DNA from: Paenibacillus sabuli
Lineage (GTDB): Bacteria > Bacillota > Bacilli > Paenibacillales > Paenibacillaceae
NCBI RefSeq assembly: GCF_014705605.1
Contig: NZ_JACXIZ010000061.1
Coordinates: 1-34,534 of the forward strand
Reading direction: 5' to 3'
Length of the DNA stretch: 34,534 nucleotides
The notes under the pieces were generated by a model. It was given only the letters and a program-made list of their open reading frames with translations, searched no databases and was not told the DNA's origin. Numbering within the stretch: the first letter of the stretch is position 1; every line of letters begins with the position of its first letter. Of this stretch, positions 16,516 through 24,261 are shown in pieces. The translations under genes were made by a program, and so were the position numbers.

Positions 16516-17343
16516 TCAACTGCGAAAATAATTGCCCGGCAGTACCGTCGTTTGCTTCGTTTTGAGATCAACGGCGGTCAGCTTGGCGAGCGAGACGTAA
16601 TCCTCCAGCAGCCGCTCGTCCATTTCGACCTCGCCCGATTCGACGAAGACGCCTACGCCTGCAACAGTCGCCTCGAACTCGTACAGCAAATCCATCATGC
16701 CCTGAATGGTTCCGCCCGCCCGCATGAAATCATCGATGATCAGCACCCGCGCCCGCTCGCGCAACGCCCGGCGGGCCAGCGACATCGTCTGAATGCGCTT
16801 GTTGGAACCGGAGACGTAATTGATGCTTACCGCCGAGCCTTCGGTCACCTTATTGTCCCGACGAACGATGACGACCGGCAGGTTCAGATACGTGGCCGTT
16901 GCGTAGGCGAGCGGGATGCCCTTGGTCTCCACGGTCATGATGACATCGAGCTGCCGGTCTGCGAAGACGGTTGCAAACATGCGGCCGACATCGTTCATGA
17001 GCGAGGGCTGACCCAGCATGTCCGTCATGTAGAGGTACCCGCCAGGCAGCACGCGTTCGGGCTGCTCCAGTTCGCGGCAGATGCCCTTGATGATCCCGAG
17101 CGCCTCGGTTTTGTCCATCTTGGGCAGAAACTTGACCCCGCCCGCGGCGCCCGCAAGCGTATGCAGCTCGCCGAGCCCTTCCTCCTCAAACACTTCCTTG
17201 ATAATGGCAAGATCCTCGCTGATCGACGATTTAGCAGATTGATAACGATCCGCGAACGCTGTCAGCGAAACTAACGTATGGGGGCGAGCCAGCAAATATT
17301 GGGTCATTTCTACCAACCTGGCGCTCCTCTTCAACTTCCTCAC
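16516..17343 (-). CDS. purR: Pur operon repressor PurR
   Basis: 275 residues. The N-terminal winged helix (LVEMTQYLLARPHTLVSL, KSSISEDLAIIKEVFEE) is followed by a phosphoribosyltransferase-fold domain with the PRPP-binding loop VLIIDDFMRAGGTIQG near residue 200. In Firmicutes PurR represses purine synthesis genes and is released by PRPP. The GTG start at 17343 follows GGGGGAGATGTC. It has its own promoter region in the 92-base gap to ispE. Confidence 0.97.
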   Translation of the reverse strand: MRKLKRSARLVEMTQYLLARPHTLVSLTAFADRYQSAKSSISEDLAIIKEVFEEEGLGELHTLAGAAGGVKFLPKMDKTEALGIIKGICRELEQPERVLPGGYLYMTDMLGQPSLMNDVGRMFATVFADRQLDVIMTVETKGIPLAYATATYLNLPVVIVRRDNKVTEGSAVSINYVSGSNKRIQTMSLARRALRERARVLIIDDFMRAGGTIQGMMDLLYEFEATVAGVGVFVESGEVEMDERLLEDYVSLAKLTAVDLKTKQTTVLPGNYFRS

Positions 17344-17367
17344 GACATCTCCCCCTGTAAAACCCGA

Positions 17368-17390
17368 ATGTTATATAGTCAATATAACAT
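17368..17390. promoter_or_regulatory. Dyad over the purR -10 region
   Basis: ATGTTATAT (17382-17390 on minus) and ATATAACAT (17368-17376) form a perfect 9-bp dyad with a 5-nt centre, covering the -10. Next to it, the plus strand at 17360-17372 (AAACCCGAATGTT) resembles the B. subtilis PurBox core at about 10 of 13 positions, so autoregulation is possible. Confidence 0.45.
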
Positions 17391-17410
17391 TTTTATACGG
17401 TTTTTTTCAA
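17381..17410 (-). promoter_or_regulatory. Sigma-A promoter of purR-ridA
   Basis: TTGAAA (17405-17410), 18-bp spacer and TATATT (17381-17386) with an extended TG two bases before the -10. Confidence 0.6.
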
Positions 17411-17435
17411 GACGGAGAACAAAACTATGACGAAT

Positions 17436-18290
17436 CTATGTAAGCATTCTTACCACGTACACTTCCTTGCAATATCCGCGCAGCCCGTTATAGATGCGCT
17501 CGGCCTTCGCTTGCTTGGCCACCAGCCCGAATACCGTCGGCCCGCTGCCGGACATCAGCACCCCGTCGGCGCCGAGCTGTCGCATGCTGCTGCGCAGCTG
17601 CCGCACCTCGGGATAAAGCGACAGCGTGACCGATTCCAATACATTGCCGAGCGCATCGCACATGGCGGTGAAGCTGCCGCCTTCGATGGCCGCCATCATG
17701 CGCGCGAGCGAGGGATGCGTATTGAGTTGATTGACGCGAAAGCGGCCGTAGACGTCGGCAGTCGAGACGTTGATCGGCGGCTTGGCTAGAATGACCCAGC
17801 ATTGCGGCGGATTGCCGATCCGCTGCAACAGCTCGCCTCTACCCGTGGCCAAGGCGGTCCCGCCCGTCACGCAGAATGGCACGTCCGAGCCGAGCTCGCC
17901 GCCCAGGCGGCTCAGCTCGTCCAGTGGAATGCGCAGCCCCCAGAGTCGATTGAGGCCCCGCAGGGTTGCGGCTGCGTCGCTGCTTCCGCCTGCCAGACCG
18001 GCAGCCACAGGGATCTTCTTGTCCAGGTGTATGTAGACCCCTTTGGGCACCCGATAGCGCTCCTTGATGAGCCGTGCAGCCTGGAAGGCCAGATTTTTCT
18101 CATCGAGCGGAATATACCCGGCTTGACTGGAGATGACGATCGTATCCCGCTCCAGCTCCTCCATTTCGAGCCGGTCGAACAGATCGACCATGGTCATGAC
18201 CATTTCGACCTCGTGAAAGCCGTCTTCGCGCTTGCGGAGCACGTCGAGCAGCAAGTTGATTTTGGCCGGCGCTTTTTCGTAAATTTTCAT
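17436..18290 (-). CDS. ispE: 4-diphosphocytidyl-2-C-methyl-D-erythritol kinase
   Basis: 284 residues. N-terminal [20 protein letters not shown] with the catalytic Lys, and the GHMP ATP-binding motif [20 protein letters not shown] near residue 95. A C-terminal GHMP stretch ([13 protein letters not shown]) completes the kinase. It phosphorylates CDP-methylerythritol in the MEP isoprenoid pathway. ATG at 18290 after GGGTGG. It lies between sspF and purR as in B. subtilis. Confidence 0.96.
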   Translation of the reverse strand: MKIYEKAPAKINLLLDVLRKREDGFHEVEMVMTMVDLFDRLEMEELERDTIVISSQAGYIPLDEKNLAFQAARLIKERYRVPKGVYIHLDKKIPVAAGLAGGSSDAAATLRGLNRLWGLRIPLDELSRLGGELGSDVPFCVTGGTALATGRGELLQRIGNPPQCWVILAKPPINVSTADVYGRFRVNQLNTHPSLARMMAAIEGGSFTAMCDALGNVLESVTLSLYPEVRQLRSSMRQLGADGVLMSGSGPTVFGLVAKQAKAERIYNGLRGYCKEVYVVRMLT

Positions 18291-18340
18291 TCGCTGTCCA
18301 CCCGATCGTTATGCATAAGAATGCTCATATTATACCAAAT

Positions 18341-18396
18341 GAAAACAAGAAAAGCTAAGCTGCATCTCCTCCCCTACGCGGGCGGCGCGCTTAGCT
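18341..18396 (-). terminator. Probable terminator after sspF
   Basis: On the minus strand AGCTAAGC (18389-18396) and GCTTAGCT (18353-18360) pair around a G+C-rich 28-nt loop, followed by a T-rich tail (TTTCTTGTTTTC). A second weaker stem ending in seven T residues lies just before it (about 18398-18436). Confidence 0.45.
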
Positions 18397-18477
18397 CAAA
18401 AAAATATGCGGCGCAATGACGGCCAATCGCCCGCTGCGCGCTGTAAAAATAACGTCCGACCCCGCCCGTTTTGGGAG

Positions 18478-18660
18478 CTAGGGGCGCTGCTTCGCTGCGG
18501 ATTGCTCGGCCAGCTGGATGGCACGCTTGACCATGTTTCCCGCATCCTTGGCCTTGATCCCGCCCCAACCCTCCTTTTGCACGGTATCGTAGAAGCCGAG
18601 GTCTTTCGCCAGCTCATTTTTCAGTCCTTCGCTCATCATGCCTCTGCGTTTTCTGCTCAT
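18478..18660 (-). CDS. sspF: Small acid-soluble spore protein, alpha/beta type (SspF)
   Basis: 60 residues. [40 protein letters not shown] and [13 protein letters not shown] are the alpha/beta-SASP hallmarks in the SspF version. These proteins coat spore DNA and protect it from UV and heat. The ATG follows AAAAGGAGGG. It lies between veg and ispE as in B. subtilis. A near-perfect sigma-G promoter sits 35 bases upstream, in line with forespore expression. Confidence 0.96.
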   Translation of the reverse strand: MSRKRRGMMSEGLKNELAKDLGFYDTVQKEGWGGIKAKDAGNMVKRAIQLAEQSAAKQRP

Positions 18661-18694
18661 CGGATATGGGCCCTCCTTTTGGTCGTGATGTAGC

Positions 18695-18723
18695 TAGTAT
18701 GCTGCCTCTGGCCAATGTTATAC
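18695..18723 (-). promoter_or_regulatory. Sigma-G promoter of sspF
   Basis: GTATA (18719-18723), 17-bp spacer and CATACTA (18695-18701) on the minus strand, a full match to GHATR / CATNNTA. Confidence 0.8.
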
Positions 18724-18780
18724 CCGGGCTAATAATGGGGCGTCCTCCTCGCCTGCGTCCGCGCATACCGGCGTGCGCGC

Positions 18781-18811
18781 AATAAAAAAGCGCGGTCGCA
18801 TGGCGCCGCGC
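18781..18811 (-). terminator. Terminator after veg
   Basis: GCGCGG and CCGCGC pair around a 10-nt loop and are followed on the minus strand by TTTTTTATT. Confidence 0.85.
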
Positions 18812-18848
18812 CGACCCGGATGCCCGGGCAAAATGGTGGCTGTGTATT

Positions 18849-19121
18849 TTAATGCACGTAGGAAATTTTGACTTGACCGTCATCGTTGCACACGGTCACT
18901 TCCACCGATTCCGTCAAAATATCCGCATAGCTGTATGAAACGCGCTTAAAAGCATGTTGATCTTGGTCAAGCTTTACAATGAACACAGAGGGGTAGATTT
19001 CTTCCAGTACACCGGTACGTTCAATGGTCTTTCGACGGCCACCGTTAGCTCGAAGACTGATTTTGGATCCGACATGGGCTTCCAAACTTTGTTTGATCTC
19101 CAACAGCGCATTTTTTGCCAT
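18849..19121 (-). CDS. veg: Veg protein
   Basis: 90 residues. [40 protein letters not shown] and [16 protein letters not shown] match Veg, a small highly expressed protein with an SH3-like fold. In B. subtilis it is linked to biofilm matrix expression; its biochemical role is unsettled. ATG after AGAGGTGG. It is monocistronic, driven by two tandem consensus promoters and closed by a strong terminator, as expected for a highly transcribed gene. Confidence 0.96.
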   Translation of the reverse strand: MAKNALLEIKQSLEAHVGSKISLRANGGRRKTIERTGVLEEIYPSVFIVKLDQDQHAFKRVSYSYADILTESVEVTVCNDDGQVKISYVH

Positions 19122-19148
19122 TGTTCACAACCACCTCTTTCCTTAAAC

Positions 19149-19177
19149 ATTATAGCCAAAAAGAGGGAGCTTGTCAA
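19149..19177 (-). promoter_or_regulatory. Proximal veg promoter (perfect sigma-A consensus)
   Basis: TTGACA (19172-19177), 17-bp spacer and TATAAT (19149-19154), all consensus. Start site expected about 20 bases before the veg ATG. Confidence 0.93.
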
Positions 19178-19189
19178 ACATGGCAGAAT

Positions 19190-19219
19190 ATTATATCAGT
19201 CCTCCAAAGTCCTTGTCAA
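19190..19219 (-). promoter_or_regulatory. Distal veg promoter (perfect sigma-A hexamers)
   Basis: TTGACA (19214-19219), 18-bp spacer and TATAAT (19190-19195), in tandem with the proximal promoter 41-42 bases away. Confidence 0.9.
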
Positions 19220-19247
19220 CGGGGTTTTTACCTTTTTTTGAAATGGG

Positions 19248-20120
19248 TCAGCCTGGAAGCTGCGTCTGAAGCGCACGTTTGGGCAAGCCGACCCGATACC
19301 GGCCCAAAGTCTCGATGCCGCCTACACCGTCGATCCCGCTAATCGTGCCGTTGATGACCTCCGGCAGGTTCATCGCCTCGCGAATCGGCGTATAGCTGGC
19401 TTTGATGGCAATATACACCGGATCCAGCGCATGAATCAAGATGCGGCCGGGCGAGCTCGCAAAATTGGCTCCCGCATGCAGCAGCGCCTCGAAATGCGAC
19501 TGACAAGCGCCCGCCACGACAATCAGCCCGTCGCGCGTTTTTTCATAATCGCGGGCTACCCGGACCGCATCGACGAAATGCTGCGAATTTTTGTAGCTGG
19601 CCAGACTCTTCAAATCCATCTGCGGCTGATGCTTCAATACGCCGTCGTGCCCGGTAATGACGACAATGTCCGGCCGCAGCTGCGGCAAGAGCCGATGCAG
19701 CACCTCCGGCATCTGGGACTCGTGGATGTGCACGCCGTGCGCAGGCACGCGCATTTGCCCGTACAGTTGCATGCTCTTGCGCATATAGATCCCGTCTCCG
19801 TCAAGATGCAGCACCTTGCCCGGCAGCTCAAAATAACCCTGGCTCTGCCCGGCTGCTTGCTCCGGTCGCTCTTCCTGCCGCTCCGCCTCACGTCGCTGCC
19901 GCTCCATGCGCAGCACGGAGGCCGATGCTTTGATCCGCACCTGCTGCGTAGCGCCGACCCTCTCCGGATCGGCCACCTGCGCCAGATCGTCGACCGGAGC
20001 GTCGGCGAGCAACCGGTAGTCGGTTCCCTTGAGCACAGCGGTCCGATGCGTAATGGCGGCGATGCGGAACAGCACGTCGCCGCCGTATGAATTGCGGACT
20101 ACCAGGTCCCCTTGCTTCAT
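19248..20120 (-). CDS. yabG: Sporulation-specific protease YabG
   Basis: 290 residues, the usual size. MKQGDLVVRNSYGGDVLFRI at the N-terminus, DIVVITGHDGVLKH near residue 150 with a candidate catalytic His, and VVAGACQSHFEALLHAGANF near residue 200 with a candidate catalytic Cys, are the conserved parts of YabG. In B. subtilis it is a mother-cell cysteine-type protease that trims spore coat proteins and allows their cross-linking. The ATG at 20120 follows GAGGTGATAA. A sigma-K-like promoter lies directly upstream. It stands between rsmA and veg as in B. subtilis. Confidence 0.95.
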   Translation of the reverse strand: MKQGDLVVRNSYGGDVLFRIAAITHRTAVLKGTDYRLLADAPVDDLAQVADPERVGATQQVRIKASASVLRMERQRREAERQEERPEQAAGQSQGYFELPGKVLHLDGDGIYMRKSMQLYGQMRVPAHGVHIHESQMPEVLHRLLPQLRPDIVVITGHDGVLKHQPQMDLKSLASYKNSQHFVDAVRVARDYEKTRDGLIVVAGACQSHFEALLHAGANFASSPGRILIHALDPVYIAIKASYTPIREAMNLPEVINGTISGIDGVGGIETLGRYRVGLPKRALQTQLPG

Positions 20121-20141
20121 GGACTTATCACCTCTTGCTCT

Positions 20142-20170
20142 TATCCTATGGGCGGACGAGAGCAATGGTG
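20142..20170 (-). promoter_or_regulatory. Sigma-K promoter of yabG
   Basis: CACC (20167-20170), 16-bp spacer and CATAGGATA (20142-20150) on the minus strand, matching mACm / CATANNNTA. It fits late mother-cell expression. Confidence 0.65.
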
Positions 20171-20183
20171 AGCAGTTGCCGGA

Positions 20184-21080
20184 CTATTCCCATCCTTGCG
20201 CCAGGATCGCATCGGCCAGGCGCGCAAATTCCGCGAGCGATAACGTCTCTGCACGGCGCGAGGGCTCGATTGCAACAGCGTCCAGCAACTGTATCAGCGC
20301 CTCTCGTCGGTCTTTGCCCGCGAAGCTGAGCAAATTGTTGAGCAGTGTTTTGCGGCGCTGGGCGAACGACGCCTGAACGACTCGAAAAAAGAACCCTTCG
20401 TCGGTCACGGCCACCGGAGGCTCCGGTCGCACCGTAAGCTTGATGACCGCGGAATCGACATTGGGCTGCGGAATGAATACCGTATGCGGCACCGTGCATA
20501 CGAGCCGGGCTTCGGTATAATATTGCACAGCTACGCTGAGGCTGCCATACGCCTTGCTGCCGGGCGAGGCGGTCATGCGCTGGGCGACTTCTTTCTGAAT
20601 CATGACGACGATATGCTGGAGCGGCAGGCGCTCCTCCAGCAGCTTCATCAGGATCGGCGTCGTCACGTAATACGGCAGATTGGCCACCACGCTCAGTCCG
20701 CTAGTCCCCTCGAATTCACGGGCAATCAGCGCGCGCAGATCGAGCTTGAGCACATCGCCGTGCACGAGCGTCACATGCGGCTCCTCGGACATGACCTCCT
20801 CCAGGATCGGCAGCAGCCGCTGATCGATCTCCACAGCCGTTACCTTGCCGGCGGACTTGGCCAGCTCCTGGGTCAGCGCCCCGATGCCCGGTCCGATCTC
20901 CAGCGCGCCCTTGGCCTTGTCCAGCTCGGCGGCCGCCACGATCGTGCGCAGAATATTGCGGTCGATCAGGAAGTTTTGCCCGAGGCTTTTTTTGAAGGCG
21001 AAGCCGTGCCGGGCGATGATCGCTCGCGTCCGCGCCGGCGTCGCGACCTCCGCGCCTTCGCCTTTTGCTTCGCTAGGCAT
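20184..21080 (-). CDS. rsmA: 16S rRNA dimethyladenosine transferase (KsgA)
   Basis: 298 residues. [16 protein letters not shown] near residue 35, SAM-binding [16 protein letters not shown] and catalytic [17 protein letters not shown] are present. It dimethylates the two adjacent adenines in helix 45 of 16S rRNA. The ATG at 21080 follows AAGGAGG and overlaps the end of rnmV by 8 bases, so the two are translationally coupled. The reading frame continues upstream through rnmV but that part is out-of-frame noise. Confidence 0.97.
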   Translation of the reverse strand: MPSEAKGEGAEVATPARTRAIIARHGFAFKKSLGQNFLIDRNILRTIVAAAELDKAKGALEIGPGIGALTQELAKSAGKVTAVEIDQRLLPILEEVMSEEPHVTLVHGDVLKLDLRALIAREFEGTSGLSVVANLPYYVTTPILMKLLEERLPLQHIVVMIQKEVAQRMTASPGSKAYGSLSVAVQYYTEARLVCTVPHTVFIPQPNVDSAVIKLTVRPEPPVAVTDEGFFFRVVQASFAQRRKTLLNNLLSFAGKDRREALIQLLDAVAIEPSRRAETLSLAEFARLADAILAQGWE

Positions 21081-21660
21081 GTCCTTGTTCCTCCTTGTCT
21101 TGTCCATCCAGCGCACGCTCCATTGCCGCGCATGCGCGAGCCAGCTCCGCACGCGAGATCCGGAACATGGTGCAGCGCTTGTAGAATTGCTTGCCGTTGG
21201 CATAGCCGATGCCGAGCTGATTGCCGGCGAGCAGACGGCGCTCCTGCGCGTTGTCGTGTACAATCAGACCCGCGGCCATCAGGTCCTCCCAGGTAACCGG
21301 GTCTTCCAGCGTCTGCTCGGCATCCGCATACTCCGTGCGTACGCGGCGAAGCGCTTCGCGGATCGTCTCGGGGCTGGCATTCTCCACCCCGATGTCGTCC
21401 TTGCGGCGCGCTTGCTCCTGCGTCACGAAGGCGTGCTTGCAGCCCGGTACCGCACTTGAGACGATGCGGCGTATGCGTTCGCCGGCGTGATCCGGATCGG
21501 TCAAAATAATGACGCCTCGGCGCTTCTGAGCGAGCGCGATGCGGCGCAAGACGGCCTCCCCGATCGCGGAGCCGCCGGTCTCGATTGTTTCCGCTTCGAC
21601 CGCCCGCTTGATAGCGACCGTGTCGTCCTTGCCCTCGACGACAATGATTTCTTTAATCAT
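21073..21660 (-). CDS. rnmV: Ribonuclease M5
   Basis: 195 residues. A Toprim domain spans the N-terminal half: [16 protein letters not shown] with the catalytic Glu and [14 protein letters not shown] with the DxD-like acidic pair. The C-terminal half carries the RNA-binding part ([15 protein letters not shown]). It cuts 5S rRNA precursors to the mature form in Bacillota. The ATG at 21660 follows GAAGGGAC. It is close to rsmA downstream and separated from yabE by a terminator. A 5S rRNA gene is also in this window, at its right edge. Confidence 0.96.
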   Translation of the reverse strand: MIKEIIVVEGKDDTVAIKRAVEAETIETGGSAIGEAVLRRIALAQKRRGVIILTDPDHAGERIRRIVSSAVPGCKHAFVTQEQARRKDDIGVENASPETIREALRRVRTEYADAEQTLEDPVTWEDLMAAGLIVHDNAQERRLLAGNQLGIGYANGKQFYKRCTMFRISRAELARACAAMERALDGQDKEEQGHA

Positions 21661-21684
21661 GGCTCTTGTCCCTTCAGAAAGTGG

Positions 21685-21709
21685 AAAAAGAAGAGGCCGG
21701 AGCCTCTTC
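21685..21709 (-). terminator. Terminator after yabE
   Basis: A perfect 8-bp stem (GAAGAGGC with GCCTCTTC), 4-nt loop and five T residues on the minus strand. Confidence 0.85.
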
Positions 21710-21763
21710 CCATTTAGCATAGTTTTGCCCATACTGCGATATGATGAATGCAAGCAAATGTAG

Positions 21764-22912
21764 TTAGCTCGACTTCGGCTTGTTCGGACCAAGCACATAG
21801 ACCGTGAAGCCTTTTTTGCGCCCGAACTTCAGGGCATACGATTTGCTCTCGTAAAAAACGTCGATTTTGTTGCCGTTGATCGCACTGCCGGTATCCTCGG
21901 CCCGACGATATCCGATGCCCTCGATATACACCCACCAGCCGAGCGGGATAACGTCGGGATCGACTGCAATGGTTCGTCCCTCTTGCACCGTCGTGCCGGA
22001 GGCGGTAATGCCGTATTGCGGATGGTCTTCCGTTTTGCCCGTGGACTCTATGCCTGCAGTATAAGCGGTCAACGTCACATTGTTCAGCACTTTTTTGGCG
22101 TTGAGCGTCTCACCGCTTACCGTGACCGCGTCCTCGCTTTTGGATGGCGCGGACAAGACGGCCACTTCACGCTCGGGCAGCTTGGTGCCGATGGCCACGA
22201 TCTGCTCGACGGTCTGCTGCTCCACCGTTTTCGTCATCAGACGCTGCGAGACGAGCGCGCCATCCTCGTATATTTTCTCGAATTCCTTTACGATCAGACC
22301 CTCTTTGCCGGTTTGCATGATTTTCTCTTTGCCTTTTTCCAACAATGGGTCCTCTTTTTTGACGACCTTGTACGGCATTTCATGCTCCGTTCGCCGGATC
22401 TCCTTGTCAACCCGCGTGACGGACACCGTCATCGCGTTGGTCAATGGCTCCGACAGGGCAGGCTGTACCTTGTCTAGCCCGTCCAGTTCAATATTCAGCT
22501 GTGCCAGCGCCGCCTGGACGGTGCGCGCTGTCGTATGAATCGACTTTTGCACGCCGTCGGCTTCGACGGTCACTTCCTTGGCATGGTTAATGACAATGCG
22601 GTCCCCGTCCTTCACCGACGCATTGAGCGGCGTAGACAATTCGTCATGCTCGCCGATCGCAATCGACTGCTCATCCAGCAAGCGCTGCATGACCCACTGC
22701 TTCGTCGTGACGACGTTTTCCTCGCCGTCGACCACGAGCGAAATGCTTTTGTCCGCCGTGCCATACAACAATACGAGCAACATGACCGTCATCGCAATCG
22801 AGATGACGGCGCTTAGCAGCACCAAACGCAAATTTTCATGCTTCCAACGCTTTGCGAAAGTCATGCTGGATGATCGTTTCCCATGGGAATCCTGTGATTG
22901 GAACTTACCCAC
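21764..22912 (-). CDS. yabE: YabE-like cell-wall protein (DUF348, G5 and 3D domains)
   Basis: 382 residues. A basic N-terminus and one membrane segment at about residues 28-50 (LVLLSAVISIAMTVMLLVLL) anchor it. DUF348 modules follow (SISLVVDGEENVVTTKQWVM, EVTVEADGVQKSIHTTARTV), then a G5 domain around residues 185-260 and a C-terminal 3D domain with its three Asp positions (DPDVIPLGWWVYIE, AEDTGSAI, NKIDVFYE). The 3D domain is the lytic-transglycosylase-type catalytic fold of the Rpf/YabE proteins, which cut peptidoglycan during growth or spore outgrowth. The GTG at 22912 follows GGAGGACC. A leader of about 370 nt precedes it. Confidence 0.94.
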   Translation of the reverse strand: MGKFQSQDSHGKRSSSMTFAKRWKHENLRLVLLSAVISIAMTVMLLVLLYGTADKSISLVVDGEENVVTTKQWVMQRLLDEQSIAIGEHDELSTPLNASVKDGDRIVINHAKEVTVEADGVQKSIHTTARTVQAALAQLNIELDGLDKVQPALSEPLTNAMTVSVTRVDKEIRRTEHEMPYKVVKKEDPLLEKGKEKIMQTGKEGLIVKEFEKIYEDGALVSQRLMTKTVEQQTVEQIVAIGTKLPEREVAVLSAPSKSEDAVTVSGETLNAKKVLNNVTLTAYTAGIESTGKTEDHPQYGITASGTTVQEGRTIAVDPDVIPLGWWVYIEGIGYRRAEDTGSAINGNKIDVFYESKSYALKFGRKKGFTVYVLGPNKPKSS

Positions 22913-23283
22913 TTCCTCGGTCCTCCTTCATAGCCCCGCCGCCAATTGCAATGCATGATAAACATTTTGACGCGACTATAAGTGGTGTAGCGTATTCGCA
23001 CGCTTTGCATCGCCCTTCATGCGCGATCGATCGTGCATGTACACTGGGGTATGCGCGAAGCGCCGCTTGTACCGATCCGATCGATGTCGCTGCAACCGCC
23101 GCCTTGCTGCGTTCGATGAATCCGGCCTCAGCCGATTCCGCTTCATGATTCCCGCCATCTCCACCTCCATGGTACACCCTATGTGAGGGGAGCGCCCATT
23201 ATTCGATCACGGGCGGCAAGAATCGCTGTGTCTTATGATTCATTGAATTTGGAAATCCAATACATGCGAAAGCTCTGAGAAGA

Positions 23284-23313
23284 ATCATACCTTCTTTCGC
23301 CGTCCATTGTAAA
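23284..23313 (-). promoter_or_regulatory. Candidate sigma-A promoter of yabE
   Basis: TTTACA (23308-23313), 18-bp spacer and TATGAT (23284-23289) on the minus strand, each one base off consensus. Confidence 0.55.
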
Positions 23314-23344
23314 GATGCTATAAAAGTCGATTATCGTTAATTTT

Positions 23345-23417
23345 CGGGATAATCCCGGTGAAATAAAGCAAAATCAGCAATAAAGTATACCTTTATTGAA
23401 TCGATACGCCTTATTTC
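23345..23417. repeat. Nested inverted repeats downstream of tatD
   Basis: Outer arms 23360-23369 and 23408-23417 (9 of 10 paired) enclose perfect 8-bp arms CAATAAAG / CTTTATTG (23378-23385, 23391-23398). Next to them lies CGGGAT-A-ATCCCG-type palindrome at 23345-23357. It could act as a weak terminator for tatD or as protein-binding DNA. Confidence 0.5.
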
Positions 23418-23435
23418 ATGAAATTACTCTGATTT

Positions 23436-24203
23436 TCAGCTCAATCGAAAACATCTTTCAGCATTTTGAAATGTGATTTTTGAAATTTCTTCCACACTTT
23501 TTCCTTTTATTTCCGCTGCTGTCTGGGCCACAAGGCTGACATAAGCCGGCTCATTTCGCTTCCCGCGATAGGGGTGAGGAGCCAAATAAGGAGCGTCGGT
23601 TTCAATGAGCATACGATCAATTGGAACCCTTTTCATGACCTCTTTCGGCACCCGTGCATTTTTAAAGGTGAGCGGCCCGCCGAAGGAAATAAAAAAATTT
23701 AAATCCAAGCACATTTTGGCAATCTCCCAGCTGCCCGAAAAACAATGCATCACGCCGCCGATCGTCTCGGCATGCTCCTCTTTCAAAATACGCACCACGT
23801 CTTCGTGCGCATCGCGATTATGAATCACGATCGGTTTATCCAGCGATCGAGCCAGGCGAATCTGCTCGCGAAAGGCTTGCTGCTGCACTTCTTTCGGAGA
23901 AGTATCCCAGTGGTAATCCAGACCGATTTCCCCGATGGCCACCACCTTCTCGTGCCGGCACAGCTCGGCAATCCAGGTCAGATCCTCCGGCTTCATCTCA
24001 TGCGTATCTGTCGGATGCCACCCGATCGCCGCGTACATAAACGGGTAGGTATCGATCAATTCCATTGTGCTCGGAATGGTCTCGCGGTTAAAGCCGACAT
24101 TGATGATGCGCTCGACGCCTGCTGCCCGCGCACGAGCGATGGCCTCCTCGCGGTCGGCGTCGAATTTATGCGAATCCAGGTGGGCGTGCGTGTCGAATAG
24201 CAT
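23436..24203 (-). CDS. tatD: TatD-family metal-dependent DNase
   Basis: 255 residues. Metal ligands are visible in DTHAHLDS (residues 4-11), GEIGLDYHW, VIHNRDAHEDV, GGVMHCFSGSWE and ETDAPYLAPHPYRG. Members are metal-dependent nucleases/hydrolases of the TIM-barrel amidohydrolase fold, linked with DNA repair and quality control. ATG after AAAGGGATGG. In B. subtilis tatD (yabD) lies between metS and yabE; here its upstream neighbour is an HD phosphohydrolase gene 58 bases away, likely in one transcript. Confidence 0.96.
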   Translation of the reverse strand: MLFDTHAHLDSHKFDADREEAIARARAAGVERIINVGFNRETIPSTMELIDTYPFMYAAIGWHPTDTHEMKPEDLTWIAELCRHEKVVAIGEIGLDYHWDTSPKEVQQQAFREQIRLARSLDKPIVIHNRDAHEDVVRILKEEHAETIGGVMHCFSGSWEIAKMCLDLNFFISFGGPLTFKNARVPKEVMKRVPIDRMLIETDAPYLAPHPYRGKRNEPAYVSLVAQTAAEIKGKSVEEISKITFQNAERCFRLS

Positions 24204-24261
24204 CTGGCTTCCATCCCTTTCTTCTATAATATATAGGCGTTGCTCCGTCCTCCGCTATCCT

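Larger units (their letters stand above)
22913..23435. other. Long yabE leader and tatD 3' region
   Basis: 523 bases without a confident gene. The right part holds A+T-rich inverted repeats and a promoter (23284-23313, minus). The left part, about 370 bases, would be transcribed as the yabE leader. It is G+C rich, and contains short pairings and a 60-codon arginine-rich frame (22976-23158, minus) after GGAGGTGG. I see no known riboswitch core. In B. subtilis yabE is controlled by an antisense RNA, so this region deserves a transcript map. Confidence 0.6.

Noticed and set aside
22976-23158. 60-codon Arg-rich frame in the yabE leader as a gene
   Set aside because: The ribosome site is reasonable but composition is odd and a second overlapping frame is equally long; kept only as an idea in the leader finding.
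22913-23280. c-di-AMP (ydaO-type) riboswitch in the yabE leader
   Set aside because: I looked for the conserved GGTGAATC / GCCGAATC-type core segments and did not find a convincing set; a covariance search would be decisive.
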